From: Flavimaricola sp.
Lineage (GTDB): Bacteria; Pseudomonadota; Alphaproteobacteria; Rhodobacterales; Rhodobacteraceae
NCBI GenBank assembly: GCA_029255105.1
Contig: JAQWWH010000095.1
Coordinates: forward strand, 1-43,756
Reading direction: 5' to 3'
Length of the DNA: 43,756 nucleotides
In this document: positions 24,723 through 32,428 of the stretch, piece by piece
Position numbering within the stretch: the stretch's first letter is position 1
How the letters are laid out: every line of letters starts with the position of its first letter
Translations under genes and position numbers: made by a program
The notes under the pieces: generated by a model
The model's database searches: none
Told to the model about the DNA's origin: nothing
The model's input: only the letters and a program-made list of their open reading frames with translations

Positions 24723-25031
24723 ATCGCCCTCATTTTCAAATATCTTGGGGGCTTGAACGCTATCTGAAACGCTCATTCAATAGGCGCATTTTCGGGATTT
24801 CTGCCTGTCTTTTGATCGGATCGCGAAAATTCTTCTAATGGCTAAAAGTTGTTCGGTTTGGTCAAAATTTGGGCGGTAGGCGAACTTGCCTTCCCTGCCT
24901 TGCGGCCCGCCCTGCGATCCCCTCCACGCTCGACGGAATCGACCGGGCAGGGCGCTGACCTGGGGCTTTGTAGGGGCGAAAACCTCGCGTGTTGTCGCTT
25001 GTCGTTGTCGTGCTGCGGGCCGCTGACCCTC
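24723..25031. other. Intergenic region between amidohydrolase and amt
   Basis: 309 bp. No sigma-54 (TGGCAC-N5-TTGC) promoter, glnK gene or clear dyad was found. The part next to the amidohydrolase stop contains a low-complexity stretch of CGACAA-like units (about 24990-25012 on the minus strand). It presumably carries the amt promoter. Confidence 0.4.
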
Positions 25032-26405
25032 TCAGGCAAACTCGGACGTGGCGGCCTTTTCCTTGAAGTCCCGGAAGATGCGCGCACCAGAGGCAGAGAG
25101 GTCCGCCTGAAGCTGCGCGATGTCGTCCCGCTTCATCTGACCGCCCTGCTTGCGGATCTGGCCACCGATGATCACCGTGTCGACGTTGCCGGGATGGGCA
25201 AATCCGACGATCGCATTGTAGGGATCGAACGCTCCGGACAGGTTGAGGTCGTTGGCCCGGATCATGATAATGTCGGCTTGCTTGCCAACCTCAAGCGATC
25301 CGATCTGCGGCTCTAGCCCCATCGCGCGGGCGCCTTCTGCGGTTGCCCAATGCAGCGCCTCGCGCACCTTTATGGGGATCGGATGGGGCCGTTCCCCAGA
25401 GGCTGCCTTCAGCCGCATACTAGTCAGATGCCGCTCGGCCTGCAGGGTGAACCTCGTGCAGGCGAGCATGTCGGGGGCATAAGCGCTTTCGATATCGGTC
25501 CCGATTGAGAAGGGTATACCGCGTTCCAGAAGTCGCCCGCTTAGCAGGTCGCCATAGCAAATCTGCATTTCGATCTCGGCCGTGACGGTGAAGGTCGCCC
25601 CGTGATCAGCCAGTACATCAAGGTCCGCGTCGGTCAATTCGTTCCCATGCACCACATTGAGGCGGCGGTCGATCAGACCGGCTTGGGCGGCTTTTACATA
25701 GGCATTGGGGGCCGCCATCTTGGCCATGGAATGGTGCAAGGACACGATGAGGTCGTGATCCTTGGCCAGACGAAGGTCCTGCAAGGTGACCTCTTCGACC
25801 GACATCTGGGGCCCAAGTATAGCCAGACCCATTGTGACAAGGGCACTGTCGTTCGACAGCCGACCTTTGCGCAGACGCTCTACCTCTGAACGGGACATGG
25901 GGACTTCCGAGAAATGCTTTTGCCCCGGCTTGGGGTCCGGCTTGGCCGAGCCATGCAGGAACACTGCCCGAATACCGGCCGCTTCCAGTCCGTCGATTGC
26001 CGCGTCGGAATGATCCGGTGTCGGGTTGTTGTGATGCCAGTCCACCATGGTTGTCACGCCATTGTTGATCTGGTTGATCGCGCCAAGCTGGTTGGCGATG
26101 CGAATGTCGTCGGGGGTAAAGAAGTTGGCCAGACCGGCATGCATGGCCCGGAAGTAGTTGGTGCCGGTCCAATCTGTCGCCAGCCCGCGCAAGCCGGTTT
26201 GCCAGGTGTGGATATGCGCGTTGACCAATCCGGGCATGATATACATGCCGTAAGCATCGATGGTCTGGTTCACATCCCCGGCCTCAAGGTTGGGCCCAAT
26301 GGCCGCGATCCGGCTATCCTCGATCAGGATATCCTGCCCGACACGCGGGGCGTCGTCCCCCTGCAGGGTCAGCAAAATACCATTCTTGATCATGGTCTTG
26401 GACAT
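25032..26405 (-). CDS. Amidohydrolase (ATZ/TRZ/deaminase type)
   Basis: 457 residues. Metal-dependent hydrolase of the TIM-barrel amidohydrolase superfamily: HxH motif in LVNAHIHTWQTGLRG, third His in LIVSLHHSMAK, fourth in NVVHGNELTDADLD (with the Glu used by ATZ/TRZ and cytosine/guanine deaminase enzymes), and metal/catalytic Asp in FSIGTDIES. The C-terminal beta-sandwich ends GSLEVGKQADIIMIRAND. It is cytosolic and likely a hydrolytic deaminase or dehalogenase-type enzyme acting on an N-heterocycle or related amine. It lies 42 bp downstream of a fused TRAP permease gene, so its substrate is probably what the transporter imports. Confidence 0.85.
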   Translation of the reverse strand: MSKTMIKNGILLTLQGDDAPRVGQDILIEDSRIAAIGPNLEAGDVNQTIDAYGMYIMPGLVNAHIHTWQTGLRGLATDWTGTNYFRAMHAGLANFFTPDDIRIANQLGAINQINNGVTTMVDWHHNNPTPDHSDAAIDGLEAAGIRAVFLHGSAKPDPKPGQKHFSEVPMSRSEVERLRKGRLSNDSALVTMGLAILGPQMSVEEVTLQDLRLAKDHDLIVSLHHSMAKMAAPNAYVKAAQAGLIDRRLNVVHGNELTDADLDVLADHGATFTVTAEIEMQICYGDLLSGRLLERGIPFSIGTDIESAYAPDMLACTRFTLQAERHLTSMRLKAASGERPHPIPIKVREALHWATAEGARAMGLEPQIGSLEVGKQADIIMIRANDLNLSGAFDPYNAIVGFAHPGNVDTVIIGGQIRKQGGQMKRDDIAQLQADLSASGARIFRDFKEKAATSEFA

Positions 26406-26447
26406 GGAAACCTCCGGGTTTTGGCGTCTGAGAGGGCTGGTGCGGCG

Positions 26448-28391
26448 TTACAGCAATGCCGTTGTCAGCCATGGGACGAGGATGAGGGTAAGTGTGACGA
26501 GGGCCATCACGACGACGAAGGGTGCGGCAGCCAGGAAAATCTCGCCCAGGTTGGCAAAGCCTTCGGGCAAGGACGCCTTGACCACATAGACGCTTAGCCC
26601 AAAGGGCGGGGTCAAAAGCCCGATCTCGATCGCGATGACGGTGATGATGCCGAACCAGATCGGGTCGCCGCCAAGCGCGGTTATGACGGGCAGGGCGATG
26701 GGCAGCACGATCAGCATGATCGATACGGAATCGAGGATCATCCCCAACACGACCACGATCAGCACGTAAAGCAGGACAAAGCCGATCAGGTTCAGGTCCA
26801 TCTCTCCGATCAGCCCGGCCATCTGCATGGGGATTGTGCTCATCGACAACATCCGCCCATAGACATTTGCTGCGATCATCAGGAATAGGAGACCCGCCGT
26901 GATGGCCCCGGTCTCCAGCGCAAGCTCGCGCAGATCCTCCCAAGTCAGCGAGCGCCGGGCGAGGGACACGACCAGCGCCCCGAGGGCACCTGCGGCGCCA
27001 GCCTCGGTCGGGGAAAAGAAGCCGCCGTAAATCCCGCCCATGACAACGGCCACGATGAACAGGACGGGGGCGAGGCCCCGGCCAATACTGCCAAGCGACA
27101 TATCGGCCTCGGAAAAGTCGCTGCGCGTGGTTCCGGCAAAGGAAGGCATGAACCGGGCAAGGCCCATGATCAGGATGGCAAACGAGACCGCCAGCAACAG
27201 CCCCGGAATGATGCCGGCGATGAACAGGTCCCCGATCGAGGCTTCGGCCAGAAGGCCATAGACAATCATCAAAAGGCTGGGAGGGATGAGCATCCCCAGG
27301 ACGGAACTGCCTGCGACGATCCCAAGCGAGAACTTTTTGCTATACCCCGCCTCCATCATTGGCGGGACAGCGATGCGCGAAAACACCGTCGCCGACGCGA
27401 TGGAGGACCCGGTGATCGAGGCAAAGATGGCGTTCGCCCCCACGGTCGCAACACCAAGGCCTCCGGTCATCTTGCGGACCAGCATCGCCATGATCTGAAA
27501 GGCATCGCGCCCGACGCCGGCCTTGTCGAGCATGAGCCCCATCATGACAAAAAGAGGGATCACGCCAAAGCCGTGCGAGCGTACCGCACCCCCCGCAGAC
27601 AGCCCGACAGAATTGATCGAAACCGCCATGTTGTCGCGCACCAGCCAGATGCCGACGAAGGACGTGATCAGCAGGGCAAAGACGATCGGCATACCCAGAG
27701 AGATCAGAACCAAAAGCGCCACAAGCGCGCCGATCCCGATCTGCATACGGTCCAGTCCGGCCGCCGCCATGGCGTGAAACATGAAATAGGCCGCGAGGCA
27801 AAGTGCGGCTGCAATCACAAAGGTGGCTCCGGTCTGCAAGGTGCCCGCATCCGCCTGATCGCGGTACCTGCGAAAGAGGTCTGCTGCGATCTCGATCAGG
27901 GCAAGGGTGCTGGCCACGGCGACCACGCCTTTGAAGGGCCAGGTGGGAATCTGGTAAAGGTTGTTGGCCCCAAGGAATTCGCCCTCTGTCCAGGCGCCCA
28001 GAAAGTCGGTCCAAAGGTATCGCACTGCCAGCGCCATGACGGCCATCGCAGCGAGTGAGAACACAGTTTGCAGCAAAAGCATCGTTCCGGGCCGCCACTT
28101 GATCAAGAGATCGGCCAGGAACGTTGCCCGGACAAGGCGGTCCTTGCGGATTGTCAGGCCCAGCTGAAGATAGACGCAGGCGACGATGGCATAGGACAGG
28201 TAGTCGGTCACGCCGCTGATCGACGCCGAAAACAGGTTGCGCGACGCGATGTCGGCGCAGACCAGCAACATCATCGATATGATTATGAGGGCTGCGAAGG
28301 CCGCATTCACGGACGAAATGCGGCCCAGCATCCTGTCGATCAGACCGTGGTCGGTGGTCCCGGACGCCTCAAGTTCAGAAACTGAGCTCAT
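26448..28391 (-). CDS. Fused TRAP transporter permease (DctQ-DctM)
   Basis: 647 residues, a natural fusion of the small 4-TM DctQ subunit (about residues 25-165, with CADIASRNLFSASISGVTDYLSYAIVACVYLQLGLTIRKD) and the large DctM subunit (about 205-647, with GVIPLFVMMGLMLDKAG, GSSIASATVFSRIAVPPMMEAGYSKKFSLGIVAGSSVLGMLIPPS and LLTPPFGLSVYVVKA). It is an inner-membrane, sodium-gradient-driven importer that needs a periplasmic DctP. It follows dctP by 55 bp and precedes the amidohydrolase gene by 42 bp in the same direction. Fused QM proteins are known and normally functional. Confidence 0.93.
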   Translation of the reverse strand: MSSVSELEASGTTDHGLIDRMLGRISSVNAAFAALIIISMMLLVCADIASRNLFSASISGVTDYLSYAIVACVYLQLGLTIRKDRLVRATFLADLLIKWRPGTMLLLQTVFSLAAMAVMALAVRYLWTDFLGAWTEGEFLGANNLYQIPTWPFKGVVAVASTLALIEIAADLFRRYRDQADAGTLQTGATFVIAAALCLAAYFMFHAMAAAGLDRMQIGIGALVALLVLISLGMPIVFALLITSFVGIWLVRDNMAVSINSVGLSAGGAVRSHGFGVIPLFVMMGLMLDKAGVGRDAFQIMAMLVRKMTGGLGVATVGANAIFASITGSSIASATVFSRIAVPPMMEAGYSKKFSLGIVAGSSVLGMLIPPSLLMIVYGLLAEASIGDLFIAGIIPGLLLAVSFAILIMGLARFMPSFAGTTRSDFSEADMSLGSIGRGLAPVLFIVAVVMGGIYGGFFSPTEAGAAGALGALVVSLARRSLTWEDLRELALETGAITAGLLFLMIAANVYGRMLSMSTIPMQMAGLIGEMDLNLIGFVLLYVLIVVVLGMILDSVSIMLIVLPIALPVITALGGDPIWFGIITVIAIEIGLLTPPFGLSVYVVKASLPEGFANLGEIFLAAAPFVVVMALVTLTLILVPWLTTALL

Positions 28392-28446
28392 GTCTCTGCT
28401 CCGTATGATCGCGGCGCCCGGGATGGTGTTTGGCGATTAGTCACAA

Positions 28447-29529
28447 CTAGATATTGGCCGACCAATCCCTGAGAGGTTCGGCACCGGCAGCCCGCAGCGC
28501 GGCCATGAACTTAACCATGATCTCGCGGGCCGGAACGCCGTTTGCCTCGTTCGTTTCGACCCAAGATGCACCCAGATCGGGCAGGGCGTTGACCCACTGG
28601 ATCTTTTCCTCAAGCGGCATGTCCCGGATGATCGCACCTTCCTCGGCCATGAGGTCCCAGACCGCGTTGGCGCGCTGGTTTATGATCTCGGCGTTTTGGC
28701 CCGAATAGACGGCGCCCATCTCGATCATGACCTGCTGCACTTCTTCGGGCAGCCCTTCAAAGACCGTCTTGTTCATGCCAAGCCCGCCGAAGGTCAAAGG
28801 ACCGGTGTCCACACGAATGGCGTGTTTCGCCACCTCGTGCAGTTTCAGGCCGTAAGCGCCGGTTCCGACGATCAGCACGCCGTCGCCAACACCTGTCTGC
28901 AACTGGGAATAATACTCGGGCAGGCCACCCGCGATGAACGATGCCCCAAGCGAGGCGACATAAGAGGCGGTGGATGCCGCCCCAAGGATCTTGCGCCCGG
29001 CAATATCGGCGATGTTGTCGAGTGGTTCGTTCATGAACAGGCTGTAGCCGTCCGATACGGAGGAACCGAAGAAGACGATATCGTGCTCCGACCATTCCTT
29101 GATCATCGCCGGTTCGTTTTCGTTCAGACCGTTCATGGTAGCGAGCGCTTGCTCGACCGTGCTGGTCGCAAACGGCGTCGAATACATGATGTTCTGCAAA
29201 GGCAGGCCAGAGGGCTCAAACAGGGCGCCGATCCAGCCGATGTCCGCGATGTTCTGGGTGATCGCCTCGAGGGTATCGGGCGGGCCGTAAAGCTGACCTC
29301 CATAGGCCTCGGTCCAGTCTACCCGGTACTCCGATCCGCGCTCTTCCAACAAGGCGTTCGATCTTTGGACCACGGTTTCCAGCGGCTTTGTCCAGGGCAG
29401 GACGGTCGGGTGGCTCGACGCCATCGTGAGCCGGATTGTGGTCTGGGCGGATGCTGACTTTGCGCCTACGTACGGGACGAAACTGGCACCAACAACGATG
29501 CCCATCATATTACGTCGGTTGATTTCCAT
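28447..29529 (-). CDS. dctP: TRAP transporter solute-binding protein (DctP family)
   Basis: 360 residues from the ATG at 29529 with GGGAGA upstream. The leader begins MEINRRNMMGIVVGASFVPYVGAKSASAQ with an Arg-Arg pair. The DctP fold is visible: MASSHPTVLPWTKPLETVVQ, GGQLYGPPDTLEAITQNIADIGW, YYSQLQTGVGDGVL. The conserved substrate-carboxylate Arg (Arg147 of SiaP, in GLKLRV) aligns with Leu182 (GRKILGAAS), so the ligand may not be a carboxylate. It is first in the operon dctP-dctQM-amidohydrolase. A perfect GCAAAC-GTTTGC dyad, a LacI-family type of site, lies 85 nt upstream. Confidence 0.9.
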   Translation of the reverse strand: MEINRRNMMGIVVGASFVPYVGAKSASAQTTIRLTMASSHPTVLPWTKPLETVVQRSNALLEERGSEYRVDWTEAYGGQLYGPPDTLEAITQNIADIGWIGALFEPSGLPLQNIMYSTPFATSTVEQALATMNGLNENEPAMIKEWSEHDIVFFGSSVSDGYSLFMNEPLDNIADIAGRKILGAASTASYVASLGASFIAGGLPEYYSQLQTGVGDGVLIVGTGAYGLKLHEVAKHAIRVDTGPLTFGGLGMNKTVFEGLPEEVQQVMIEMGAVYSGQNAEIINQRANAVWDLMAEEGAIIRDMPLEEKIQWVNALPDLGASWVETNEANGVPAREIMVKFMAALRAAGAEPLRDWSANI

Positions 29530-29614
29530 GATCTTCTCCCCTTTTGACAGTTGACCACCCCGACGCGGGTCCTCCAACCCGTGACTGCCGAGGCAGTTTG
29601 AGATAATGCTCCCT

Positions 29615-29626
29615 GCAAACGTTTGC
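29615..29626. promoter_or_regulatory. LacI-type operator upstream of the TRAP operon
   Basis: Perfect 12-bp palindrome GCAAAC-GTTTGC with the central CG typical of LacI/GalR-family sites (TGNAANCGNTTNCA). It is flanked by CCCTGC and GCAGGG, which form an outer dyad. It lies 85 nt upstream of dctP. No LacI-family gene is in the window, so its regulator lies elsewhere. Confidence 0.6.
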
Positions 29627-29769
29627 GTAGCAGGGCTAGGTCACCATATCAATGCCAATTTTTGGGGTGGTTGGGGAACTATTTCTGCAGCGAGCCGCAA
29701 AAGGAGTGTGGTGATTTGCCGTGGGGGCAAGCCAGAGGCCTTGTCCGACGGTTCGCCCGGTATGTTGTG

Positions 29770-29970
29770 TCAAAGCCTGTTGTCGTAGTCGACAAAGCCC
29801 ACAAGGGGGCTGAAAACATACCCTTCGTGAAAGATCGTCCGTCCCATCCGACCGTTCAGGATCCAGTCGAATTGCATGGACCCGCTGCGATCATCTGCGG
29901 TGTAGTTGACCTGCAGCATTCTGAGCGTGGCCCGAAAGGTCCGTTGCTCTGTGCCTTGATATTCTGTCAT
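29770..29970 (-). CDS. Small hypothetical protein, doubtful
   Basis: 66 residues beginning MTEYQGTEQRTFRATLRMLQ. The composition (alternating hydrophobic and charged residues, several aromatics, FDWILNGRMGRTIFHEGYV) looks more protein-like than the other small frames in this gap. There is no convincing ribosome binding site and I recognise no family. It could be a remnant of a longer gene. Confidence 0.25.
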   Translation of the reverse strand: MTEYQGTEQRTFRATLRMLQVNYTADDRSGSMQFDWILNGRMGRTIFHEGYVFSPLVGFVDYDNRL

Positions 29971-30151
29971 CGAGTGGCGACGAGGGTCTACGCGATCATT
30001 TGGGATGGAACGCGTAGATCCGCCTATTTCTGACGCCGTTTAGAGAACGCATGCGCCATCGCGACCGGTTTTACGGCAGCGGCTGGCTTTTGCTTCAAGC
30101 AATCAATGTTCGGTGCTGGTCAGGCATGGTTCTTTAGTGATCAGAGGTCCC

Positions 30152-30595
30152 TTACCCAGCCGAAACGTTCTGCCCGACGAAAGCCTCGATATCTGCGGCG
30201 GGCCGCGCGCCGGTGAGTCTGGCGACTTCGCGTCCGCCTGCATACAGGATCAACAATGGGATGCCGCGGATACCAAGTTTCTGCGAGATGTCTGGATAAT
30301 CCTGCGTGTCGATCTTGGCGAAACGGACCTTCGTCTTGAGCTTTTCTGCGGCCTTTGCAAACTCGGGCGCCATCGTGCGGCAGGGGCCGCACCAGGGAGC
30401 CCAGTAGTCGATGATGATCGGCAGTTCATCGCGGCTGGTTGCCTTGTTGTGCATCCCCACGTCCAATTCTGCGACACGACCGCTCACCAGCGGCTCACCG
30501 CATGTGGCGCATTTTGGTCCAGAGTTCAGCCGGGATAAGGGCACACGGTTTGTCTGGCCGCAGGTCAGGCAGGTTAGTTTGGCAGCCTCTGTCAT
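30152..30595 (-). CDS. trxC: Thioredoxin 2 (zinc-binding thioredoxin)
   Basis: 147 residues, ATG at 30595 with GGAGG 6 nt upstream. The N-terminal zinc module has two CxxC pairs (Cys9/Cys12 in CLTCGQ, Cys29/Cys32 in CATCGE), the mark of TrxC. The thioredoxin domain has the active site WCGPC (Cys69, Cys72) in IDYWAPWCGPCRTMAPEF and the cis-Pro in GIRGIPLLILY. It reduces cytosolic protein disulfides, using NADPH through thioredoxin reductase, and in other bacteria is induced by oxidative stress. It is monocistronic as far as seen. Confidence 0.94.
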   Translation of the reverse strand: MTEAAKLTCLTCGQTNRVPLSRLNSGPKCATCGEPLVSGRVAELDVGMHNKATSRDELPIIIDYWAPWCGPCRTMAPEFAKAAEKLKTKVRFAKIDTQDYPDISQKLGIRGIPLLILYAGGREVARLTGARPAADIEAFVGQNVSAG

Positions 30596-30710
30596 CGCGC
30601 ACCTCCAGTCATGTCGCTGTCTTGGACGATGACATAATAGCGCCGGCGCGACGTTCCATATTGATCCTGATCAGTTTGCCGCAGGCTTGGCCGAACAATT
30701 GGCCAATCTA

Positions 30711-31661
30711 TCAGTCCAAAAGTCTGTCATAGGTCCAGTCGGTGTCAGCGTCTGCGTCTGCCACAAGAAGGATTGTAAGGTCGCCGGACAGGATATCCAT
30801 CCGCACATCGCTTGCGAAGCCCAGATCGCCCCCGGAATGGCCCCATATCTCGTCCTCCATCTCGATCCCCATGCCGTAGTCCGCGCCAAGCGGGTCGGTC
30901 CCGAACTCTCGCATCAGGTTTGCGGGCAAGAGGCTGCGGTCGACAAGCAACGCCTTGTAAAAGAGCGCCAGATCAGGTGCCGTCGATATCACGCCGCCGT
31001 CGCCAAATCCTTCGGCCTCGTAATACTTGCGGATGTGATCGCCATCCTCGTGTCCGCTGGGAAAGTCTGCCGGCAGGCGACGGGATCCGAACACGAAAGA
31101 GCGGGTCATCCCGGCGGGTCCAAGGACAAGGCTTTGCATCAGGTCGGCGTAGCTTTGCCCTGTTGCCGTCTCAAGGATGATGCCCAACAGAACGTAGTTC
31201 GTGTTGGAATAGTCAAACCCCTTGGCAGGCAAAAAGAGGGCCTCTTCGCCATAAGCATAGGTCAGGGCCGTTTGGGGGTTCTGGATGTCGTTCGGGTCAT
31301 CAAGCGCGTCGTCAAGGTAGTCATCGGTCAGGTAGTCGGGAAGGCCGCTTGTCATGGTCAGAAGATGCCGGAGGGTGACCCCGCTGAGGCCGCCCAACCC
31401 GGCCGCGATCTCTGGGCTGACCCGGTGCGCGGCCAAATCATCGAGGGACAATTGGCCCGTCGCCACAAGGCGCAGCACAGCCACGGCTGTCATCGTCTTG
31501 CCAACCGATGCGATAGCGAAGGGGGTTTGCGCGGTTGCAGCCCCGGTGGTCGAGACTTCGATCTCGCCATCACTTTCAAAATATCGGACCGACGCGACCG
31601 TGTCGGCATGGGCCGCAGATGTCATAACGAGTAGCAGACAACCAAGAACGCCTTTTAACAT
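30711..31661 (-). CDS. Beta-lactamase-fold serine hydrolase (class C-like)
   Basis: 316 residues from the ATG at 31661, six nt after AGGAG; an ATG at 31667 sits on the ribosome binding site. A signal peptide (MLKGVLGCLLLVMTSAAHA) leads to the periplasm; Cys8 is inside the hydrophobic core. Active-site motifs of the serine beta-lactamase/penicillin-binding fold are present: SVGK (Ser52-x-x-Lys55), YSN (GFDYSNTNY) and HSGG (WGHSGGDLGF). Such proteins are often peptidases or esterases rather than resistance enzymes, and nothing indicates a beta-lactam role. No operon partner is obvious. Confidence 0.88.
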   Translation of the reverse strand: MLKGVLGCLLLVMTSAAHADTVASVRYFESDGEIEVSTTGAATAQTPFAIASVGKTMTAVAVLRLVATGQLSLDDLAAHRVSPEIAAGLGGLSGVTLRHLLTMTSGLPDYLTDDYLDDALDDPNDIQNPQTALTYAYGEEALFLPAKGFDYSNTNYVLLGIILETATGQSYADLMQSLVLGPAGMTRSFVFGSRRLPADFPSGHEDGDHIRKYYEAEGFGDGGVISTAPDLALFYKALLVDRSLLPANLMREFGTDPLGADYGMGIEMEDEIWGHSGGDLGFASDVRMDILSGDLTILLVADADADTDWTYDRLLD

Positions 31662-31901
31662 CAACATCTCCTGTTGGACATTATGAAACACAGCTTGGGG
31701 CCAGGACTTAAGCCCCGCACCAGGACACTATTCTGATTGTGCCGGTGAATTGGTCGCGGCTCAAGCATAACGGACACCGGGACGTCGCAATCTGTGGGGG
31801 GGCGCCAAGTGGATTGCAAAGGAGCGAGTGGGGCACGTTGGTAATAATCCTTGATCCAATCGCAAATCATTGGCAGGTTTGAAGAATTGGCGGTGTCGTG
31901 A

Positions 31902-32291
31902 TTGGAAAGCCGCCCACATTCTTACTTCAGAGAGCCAGCATTTCATTTCAAGACCATCGCTCTGGCCGCTCTAGCTGCCACCACACTGGCGGCCTGCGAA
32001 CCGACCATGACGACGACCAGCTCTGGCCTGACGGCTAACAAAAATGTGCTGATCATCAACAACACGGGACGCACGATCTGGCGGTTCTACGGATCCCCGG
32101 TAAACGTGAACAGCTGGGAAGAAGACATCCTTGGGTCCAGCGTCCTGCCTTCCGGATCGTCGGTGAACATCAACTTTGCTGATGGCCGGTCTGCCTGCAA
32201 TTACGACATGAAGGCCGAATTCCAGGATGGCTCTTCCCTGATCCGCAACAACGTCAATGTCTGCGCCGTTTCGGCGGTGTCGTTCCCGTAG
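31902..32291 (+). CDS. Small lipoprotein with NTGRT...WEEDILG domain
   Basis: Up to 129 residues. The only in-frame start upstream of the signal peptide is TTG at 31902; no ATG is present before FKTIALAALAATTLAAC, a clear lipoprotein signal with lipobox LAAC. The mature domain (VLIINNTGRTIWRFYGSPVNVNSWEEDILGSS, SGSSVNINFADGRSACNYDMKAEFQDGSS, NVNVC) resembles a beta-sandwich domain of unknown function seen in small secreted proteins of alphaproteobacteria. Two Cys (SACNY and VNVCAV) may form a disulfide. Function unknown. It is followed by a strong terminator-like hairpin, so it is likely monocistronic. Confidence 0.7.
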   Translation: MESRPHSYFREPAFHFKTIALAALAATTLAACEPTMTTTSSGLTANKNVLIINNTGRTIWRFYGSPVNVNSWEEDILGSSVLPSGSSVNINFADGRSACNYDMKAEFQDGSSLIRNNVNVCAVSAVSFP

Positions 32292-32305
32292 GAGCGATCA
32301 AAGCA

Positions 32306-32349
32306 GGCGGCAGGCAAGGGCGGTCGTAACAGCCCGCCTGTCGCCTTTG
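32306..32349 (+). terminator. Terminator hairpin after the small lipoprotein gene
   Basis: An 11-bp stem AGGCGGCAGGC/GCCTGTCGCCT (one G-U pair) with an inner GGGC/GCCC stem, followed by TTTGT. It begins 15 bp after the lipoprotein stop and separates it from the membrane/spermidine-synthase-like gene. Confidence 0.7.
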
Positions 32350-32428
32350 TATGACCCAAGGCTGGGCCGGTACTCTGGTCCGGTACGTGCCGCTTGACGG
32401 GTTCTGGCAATGCGCTATTGGCGGTTTC

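Larger units (their letters stand above)
29530..30151. other. Intergenic region between dctP and trxC
   Basis: About 620 bp. The dctP-proximal end holds its promoter and the LacI-type palindrome. A 66-codon minus-strand frame (29770-29970) is listed separately with low confidence. The remainder shows no supported gene or clear terminator. Confidence 0.4.

Noticed and set aside
30711..31661. Beta-lactamase-fold protein as an antibiotic-resistance gene
   Set aside because: The motifs show only the general serine hydrolase fold; most such chromosomal proteins are peptidases or esterases and nothing in the context suggests resistance.
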